A stretch of DNA of 50,959 nucleotides from NCBI GenBank assembly GCA_910577525.1, contig CAJTLI010000005.1, positions 25,311-76,269 of the forward strand, given 5' to 3'. Source of the DNA: an uncultured Oscillospiraceae bacterium. GTDB lineage: Bacteria; Bacillota; Clostridia; Oscillospirales; Oscillospiraceae. Below, piece after piece: positions 46,278 to 50,959 of this stretch (position 1 is its first letter; each line of letters begins with the position of its first letter). A program made the position numbers and the translations under genes. Under the pieces are notes generated by a model. That model made no database searches. It saw only the letters and a program-made list of their open reading frames with translations, and was not told the origin of the DNA.

Positions 46278-48674
46278 ATGGATCAGAAACAAATCATTAA
46301 GCAACTGGATGACATGCTGCTGGTGCGCTACGGCTGTTCGATGGACACCGCCTCGCCCCAGCAGATCTACCGCGCGCTGTGCTACGTGGTCAACGGAATG
46401 CTGGCCAGCAAGAGCGCCGAGTTCCATCAGAAAAATAAGGGCAAGCAGGTCTACTATATGTCCATGGAGTTCCTGGTGGGCACCTCCCTCCGCAACAACC
46501 TCTATAACCTGGGCCTGGAGGACCTGTTCGCCAAGGCCCTGGACAAGTGCGGCGTGGATATCCACGACCTGTACGAAATGGAGCCCGACGCCGGTCTGGG
46601 CAACGGCGGCCTGGGCCGTCTGGCCTCCTGCTACATGGACTCCGCCTCCAGCCTGGACCTGCCCATGACGGGCTATTCCATCCGCTATGAGTTCGGCATC
46701 TTCAAACAGAAGATTGTGGACGGCTGGCAGGTGGAGTTCCCCGACGACTGGCTGAGCATGGGCGACGTGTGGCTGGTCCCCCACGAGGGCGAGGCCGTGG
46801 AGGTCCGCTTCGGCGGCAGCGTCTACGGCTGGGAGGACGACGGCCGCTACCGGGTCAAGCACCTGGACTTCCAGTCCGTCATGGCCGTGCCCAACGAGAT
46901 GTATATCTCCGGCCACGACAGCAAAGCCGTCAATCCCCTGGTGCTGTGGTCCGCCAAGTCCCCCAGGAGCTTCGATATGTCCGCCTTCTCCCGGGGCGAC
47001 TACGCCAAGGCCCTGGAGGGCGACACCATGGCCGAGGTCATCTCCAAGGTGCTCTATCCCGCCGACGACCACATCGAGGGCAAGCGCCTGCGCCTGCGCC
47101 AGCAGTACCTGCTGGTGTCCGCCTCCGTGCAGACCATCCTGAAAAAGCACCTGCGGAACAACAAGACCCTGGACAACCTGCCCGACAAGGTGTCCATCCA
47201 CATCAACGACACCCATCCCGCCCTGTGCGTCCCCGAGCTGATGCGCCTGCTGGTGGACGAGTACAACTACAGCTGGGACAAGGCCTGGGACATCACCTGC
47301 CGCACCCTGTCCTACACCAACCACACCGTCATGAGCGAGGCCCTGGAGCGTTGGAACGTGGACCTGTTCCAGCAGCTGCTGCCCCGGGTATATCAGATCG
47401 TCCAGGAGATCGACCGCCGCCTGCGGGTGGACCTCCACGGTTATTACGGCAACGACATGGGCAAGATTGAGTATATGGCCGTCATCAGCAAAAACGAGAT
47501 CCGTATGGCCAACCTGTGCCTGGCCTGCTGCCACAAGGTCAACGGCGTGTCCAAGCTCCACTCTGAGATTCTCACCAACTCCATCTTCCGGGACTACTAC
47601 CAGATGGAGCCAGACCACTTCTGCAACGTCACCAACGGCATCGCCTACCGCCGCTGGCTGTGCCAGTCCAATCCGGAGCTCACCGCTCTGCTGAAGGAGC
47701 TGATCGGGGACGGCTTTGTGAAGGACTCCACCCAGCTGGAAAAGCTGATGAAGTACCACGACGATCCGAAGGTGCTCCAGCGCCTCCAGGAGATCAAATA
47801 CGACAACAAGAAGCGGCTGGCCGGGCTCATCCTCAAGCGCAACGGCGTGGTGGTGGACCCCGCCTCCCTGTTTGACGTGCAGATCAAGCGTCTCCATGAG
47901 TACAAGCGCCAGCTGCTCAACGTGCTCCAGATCCTCCACATGTACCTGGAGATCAAGCACAACCCCAGCGCTCCCTTCCAGCCCCGCACCTTCATCTTCG
48001 CCGCCAAGGCCTCCGCGGGCTATATCATGGCCAAGCAGACCATTCAGCTCATCGTGTCCGTGTCCAAGCTGGTCAACAACGATCCGGACACCCGCGACAA
48101 GCTGCGGGTGGTGTTTATGGAGGATTACAACGTCTCCCTGGCCGAGATCATCATCCCCGCCGCCGAGATCTCCGAGCAGATCTCCATCGCCGGCAAGGAG
48201 GCCAGCGGCACCGGCAACATGAAGCTGATGATCAACGGCGCGGTGACTCTGGGCACCCTGGACGGCGCCAATGTGGAGATCCACGAGCAGGTGGGGGATG
48301 AAAACATCATCCTCTTCGGCCTCAAGACCGAGGAGGTCAACGAGCTGTGGCGCAAAGGCTACAATCCCCTGGACTACGTCCGCGGCGACCCGGAGCTGAA
48401 GGCCGTCATGGACCTGCTCATGGGCGGCATCAACGGGCTGCACTTCGACGACATCGTCCGCTCCCTCACCACCAACCACAAGGGACCCGCCGACCCCTAT
48501 ATGAATCTGGCCGATTTCCACGACTACGTCCGCGCCCAGCGGGACGTGTCCGCCCTCTACGGCGACCGGGCCCGCTTCACCAAGATGTCCCTGGTCAACA
48601 TTGCCAAGGCCGGCTTCTTCTCCGCCGACCGGGCGGTGGAGGAATACGCCCGCAATATCTGGCATCTGAAGTAA
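46278..48674 (+). CDS. glgP: Glycogen/maltodextrin phosphorylase
   Basis: A PLP-dependent phosphorylase of 798 residues that releases glucose-1-phosphate from alpha-1,4-glucans. Early segments VYYMSMEFLVG and EPDAGLGNGGLGRLASCYMDS are typical, as is DTHPAL in the active-site region. EASGTGNMKLMINGAVTLG carries the PLP lysine, about K649. The length matches bacterial GlgP, without the longer eukaryotic regulatory N terminus. AAGGAG lies 11 nt before ATG 46278. It is downstream of glgA but has its own promoter and leader hairpin, so breakdown can be regulated apart from synthesis. Confidence 0.98.
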   Translation: MDQKQIIKQLDDMLLVRYGCSMDTASPQQIYRALCYVVNGMLASKSAEFHQKNKGKQVYYMSMEFLVGTSLRNNLYNLGLEDLFAKALDKCGVDIHDLYEMEPDAGLGNGGLGRLASCYMDSASSLDLPMTGYSIRYEFGIFKQKIVDGWQVEFPDDWLSMGDVWLVPHEGEAVEVRFGGSVYGWEDDGRYRVKHLDFQSVMAVPNEMYISGHDSKAVNPLVLWSAKSPRSFDMSAFSRGDYAKALEGDTMAEVISKVLYPADDHIEGKRLRLRQQYLLVSASVQTILKKHLRNNKTLDNLPDKVSIHINDTHPALCVPELMRLLVDEYNYSWDKAWDITCRTLSYTNHTVMSEALERWNVDLFQQLLPRVYQIVQEIDRRLRVDLHGYYGNDMGKIEYMAVISKNEIRMANLCLACCHKVNGVSKLHSEILTNSIFRDYYQMEPDHFCNVTNGIAYRRWLCQSNPELTALLKELIGDGFVKDSTQLEKLMKYHDDPKVLQRLQEIKYDNKKRLAGLILKRNGVVVDPASLFDVQIKRLHEYKRQLLNVLQILHMYLEIKHNPSAPFQPRTFIFAAKASAGYIMAKQTIQLIVSVSKLVNNDPDTRDKLRVVFMEDYNVSLAEIIIPAAEISEQISIAGKEASGTGNMKLMINGAVTLGTLDGANVEIHEQVGDENIILFGLKTEEVNELWRKGYNPLDYVRGDPELKAVMDLLMGGINGLHFDDIVRSLTTNHKGPADPYMNLADFHDYVRAQRDVSALYGDRARFTKMSLVNIAKAGFFSADRAVEEYARNIWHLK

Positions 48675-48708
48675 TTTTGATTCCAAATAAATAGAGGAGG
48701 TCAGGAGC

Positions 48709-49638
48709 GTGAAAGAGGTTTGCTTTGGAATTGACATCGGCGGCACCACCGTCAAGCTGGGCCTGGTGAGCCGGGAGGGCGAACTGCTGGATAAGCGGGA
48801 GTTCCCCTCCTTCCGGGACTGCGGGGCCACCCTGGACGACATCGCCGGCCATATGCGCCAGGTGATGGCGGACTTCCACAGCATGCGCGACGTGGCGGAC
48901 GAGTACCAGTGCGTGGGAGCCGGGGTGGGCGTCCCCGGCCCGGTGACAGAGCAGTCCACCGTGAGCCGGTGCGCCAATCTGGGCTGGGAAAACGTGAACA
49001 TGGCCCAGGAGCTGTCCGCCCGGGCCGGAGTGCCCGTCCGGGTGGCCAACGACGCCAACCTGGCCGCCCTGGGCGAGGCGTGGCAGGGGGGCGGCAAGGG
49101 CTGCCGGAACCTTGTGCTGCTCACTGTGGGGACCGGAATCGGCGGCGGCATCATCTGCGACGGCCGCATCATTGCCGGGGCCACCGGCGCGGGGGGCGAG
49201 GTGGGCCATATGCCCGTTCCCTTCCACACCGACTGGCCCTGCGGCTGCGGGAGAAAGGGCTGTCTGGAGGTCACGGCCTCCGCCACCGGCATTATCCGGG
49301 CGGCCAGGCAGTACTCTCCTTTCAAGGAGATGGACAAAGTCACCGCCAAGGATGTGTACGACGCCGCCGCCGCCGGGGACAAGAACGCTGTCTCCGTGGT
49401 GGCGGAGTCCTCCGCCGCCCTGGGCTACGCCGCCGCCGCCGTCAGCTGCGTGGTCAACCCCGAGGTCATCCTGCTGGGGGGCGGCGTATCCGCCGCGGGC
49501 AGCGCCCTGCTGGACCCGGTGGAGGCCGCGTTCAGGGCCTACGCCTTCCCCGCCTGCGCCGGGGCCCGGTTCGCCTTGGCCCAGCTGGGCAATAACGCAG
49601 GGATTTACGGCGGCGCGGCCCTGTTTTTCGCCGGCTAA
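48709..49638 (+). CDS. ROK family sugar kinase (probable glucokinase)
   Basis: A cytosolic ROK kinase of 309 residues. CFGIDIGGTTVKLGLV is the phosphate-binding DxGGT loop, GVGVPGPV the second ATP region, VANDANLAALGEAWQGGG holds the catalytic Asp, and GGEVGHMPV followed by CGCGRKGCLEV gives the zinc-binding His and three Cys. This pattern suits glucokinase, but N-acetylmannosamine or other hexose kinases share it. It starts with GTG, GGAGG 8 nt upstream, 34 bp after glgP. Next to pgi it would convert free glucose to glucose-6-phosphate. Confidence 0.9.
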   Translation: MKEVCFGIDIGGTTVKLGLVSREGELLDKREFPSFRDCGATLDDIAGHMRQVMADFHSMRDVADEYQCVGAGVGVPGPVTEQSTVSRCANLGWENVNMAQELSARAGVPVRVANDANLAALGEAWQGGGKGCRNLVLLTVGTGIGGGIICDGRIIAGATGAGGEVGHMPVPFHTDWPCGCGRKGCLEVTASATGIIRAARQYSPFKEMDKVTAKDVYDAAAAGDKNAVSVVAESSAALGYAAAAVSCVVNPEVILLGGGVSAAGSALLDPVEAAFRAYAFPACAGARFALAQLGNNAGIYGGAALFFAG

Positions 49639-49664
49639 AATTTGAACAAGAAGGAGTGTCCGTC

Positions 49665-50927
49665 ATGCTGAAGCTCGACCTGTCCAGGCTGGAGGGCGCG
49701 GTCTCTCAGGACCAACTCAACGCCATGGCTTCCGAGGTGGAGGCCGCCCACGCCAAACTGTACGATTCAGCCGCCCCTGGCTCCGATTTCGTGGGCTGGG
49801 TGCGCCTGCCCGAAAACTACGACAAGGATGAATTTGCCCGCATCCAGAAGGCCGCCGCCAAGATCCGCAAGGACTCCGACGTGCTGGTGGTCATCGGTAT
49901 CGGCGGCTCTTATCTGGGCGCCCGGGCCGCTCTGGAGGTGTTCCCCTCCGACGGGCCGGAGATCTGCTTTGTGGGCTGCTCCCTCAGCCCCAACGAGCTG
50001 CAAAGCGTCATCAAAAAGATTGACGACCGGAACTGGTCCATTAATGTGATCTCCAAGTCCGGCGGCACCACCGAGCCCGCCGTGGCCTTTCGGGTGTTCC
50101 GGGATCTTCTGGTAAAGCAGTACGGCGAGAAGGCCAACCAGCGCATCTACGCCACCACCGATAAGGCCCGGGGGGCCCTCAAGACCCTGGCCGGCTCCAA
50201 CGGCTGGGAGACCTTCGTGGTGCCCGACGACGTGGGAGGCCGGTTCTCCGTGTTGTCTGCCGTGGGCCTGCTGCCCATCGCCGTGGGCGGAACCGATATC
50301 GAGGCGCTGATGGCTGGTGCCCGGGACGCCATGAACGACTATGACAAGCGGGACATGTCCAACCCGGTGTGGCAGTACGTGGCCGCCCGGAACCTGCTGT
50401 ACCGCCAGGGCAAGCGGATCGAGCTGTTCTGCACCTATGAGCCCTCCTACTCCTTTGTGGGCGAGTGGCTCAAGCAGCTGTTCGGCGAGTCCGAGGGCAA
50501 GGACCACAAGGGCCTGTTCCCCGCCTCCGCCCAGTTCACCACCGACCTGCACTCTCTGGGCCAGTATATTCAGGACGGCGAGCGCCATCTCTTTGAGACG
50601 GTCATCTATGTGGACGACACCGGCTGCGACATCGCCATCCCCTACAGCGACGACAACGGGGACAATCTGAACTACCTGGCCGGCAAGCCTCTGAGCTTCG
50701 TCCGTGAGATGGCCTTCCAGGGCACTCTGGCCGCCCATCAGGACGGCGGAGCCCCCTCTGTCGTCCTGCGGCTGGATCGGATGGATGTCCACGCCCTGGG
50801 CCAGCTGTTCTACTTCTTCGAGCTGTCCTGCGGCATCAGCGGCCATGTGCTGGGAGTCAATCCCTTCAATCAGCCCGGCGTGGAGGCCTATAAGAAGAAC
50901 ATGTTCGCCCTTCTGGGCAGGCCCTGA
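49665..50927 (+). CDS. pgi: Glucose-6-phosphate isomerase
   Basis: A 420-residue isomerase linking glucose-6-phosphate and fructose-6-phosphate. VVIGIGGSYLGARAAL is the first phosphate-binding region, VISKSGGTTEPAVAFR the SIS motif, GGRFSVLSAVGLLP the PGI signature, and the C-terminal NPFNQPGVEAYKKNMF carries the catalytic lysine. The short ~420-450 residue form is typical of Firmicutes. The ATG at 49665 has AAGGAG 8 nt upstream; a GTG three codons earlier is the alternative. It ends 32 bp before the window edge; no terminator is visible in what remains. Confidence 0.97.
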   Translation: MLKLDLSRLEGAVSQDQLNAMASEVEAAHAKLYDSAAPGSDFVGWVRLPENYDKDEFARIQKAAAKIRKDSDVLVVIGIGGSYLGARAALEVFPSDGPEICFVGCSLSPNELQSVIKKIDDRNWSINVISKSGGTTEPAVAFRVFRDLLVKQYGEKANQRIYATTDKARGALKTLAGSNGWETFVVPDDVGGRFSVLSAVGLLPIAVGGTDIEALMAGARDAMNDYDKRDMSNPVWQYVAARNLLYRQGKRIELFCTYEPSYSFVGEWLKQLFGESEGKDHKGLFPASAQFTTDLHSLGQYIQDGERHLFETVIYVDDTGCDIAIPYSDDNGDNLNYLAGKPLSFVREMAFQGTLAAHQDGGAPSVVLRLDRMDVHALGQLFYFFELSCGISGHVLGVNPFNQPGVEAYKKNMFALLGRP

Positions 50928-50959
50928 GCTCCGGCTCTTTCATAGGATAAAAACGGCGG

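Overview
The window looks like a chromosome segment of a motile, GC-rich clostridial bacterium (Bacillota, probably an Oscillospiraceae-type gut anaerobe). This is inferred from near-consensus sigma-A promoters, GGAGG ribosome binding sites, an IreB-type protein, the paired GlgC/GlgD subunits typical of Clostridia, Gram-positive style RpoB/RpoC and a flagellin with a SigD-like promoter. I see no rRNA, tRNA, CRISPR array, transposase or phage gene. Coding is dense. The left ~10 kb is visibly more AT-rich than the rest.

Region 1 (144-18445, all minus strand): a large flagellin gene with its own SigD-like promoter and a structured ~270-nt leader, followed downstream by about sixteen co-oriented carbohydrate genes. 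In transcription order these are: a sulfotransferase-like protein, a small helical protein, an APS-kinase-like protein, an AraD-type pentulose-phosphate 4-epimerase, an IspD/TarI-like cytidylyltransferase, an SDR epimerase/dehydratase, a GT2 glycosyltransferase, a radical SAM protein, a small anchored Rossmann protein, a sugar aminotransferase, an ATP-grasp ligase, an RraA-like protein, an FkbM methyltransferase, RmlA, RmlB and a capsule-type transferase. Together they could make dTDP-4-keto/amino-6-deoxyhexose and a CDP-activated pentose derivative, then transfer, methylate, acylate and sulfate them. The position behind flagellin suggests a flagellin or surface-glycan island; this is the most interesting part of the window.

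Region 2 (18567-24305, minus): a YxeA-family exported protein behind an operator-like repeat array, then a reduced type IV pilus / type II secretion-like operon (transglutaminase-like lipoprotein, PilC-like platform, four small one-helix proteins including a DUF4860 protein, PilT-like ATPase).

Region 3 (24492-31699): a DEDDh exonuclease with a zinc-finger-like tail, a methyl-accepting chemotaxis protein (plus strand, consensus promoter), a DUF4358-transglutaminase lipoprotein, IreB, an SH3-NlpC/P60 wall hydrolase behind a small gene whose promoter carries four GTTACAA repeats, and two small membrane proteins.

Region 4 (31761-39881, plus): rpoB-rpoC with its own promoter, not preceded by rplJ/rplL, ending in an unusual array of five hairpins with a duplicated terminator.

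Region 5 (40056-50927, plus): a glycogen operon, glgB-glgC-glgD-glgA, then glgP with its own promoter and a terminator-like leader hairpin, then a ROK sugar kinase and pgi. It covers synthesis (ADP-glucose, chain extension, branching), breakdown by phosphorolysis, and entry of glucose into glycolysis. Phosphoglucomutase and a debranching enzyme are not in the window. GlgB carries an unusual ~70-residue Lys/Ala/Pro-rich C-terminal tail.
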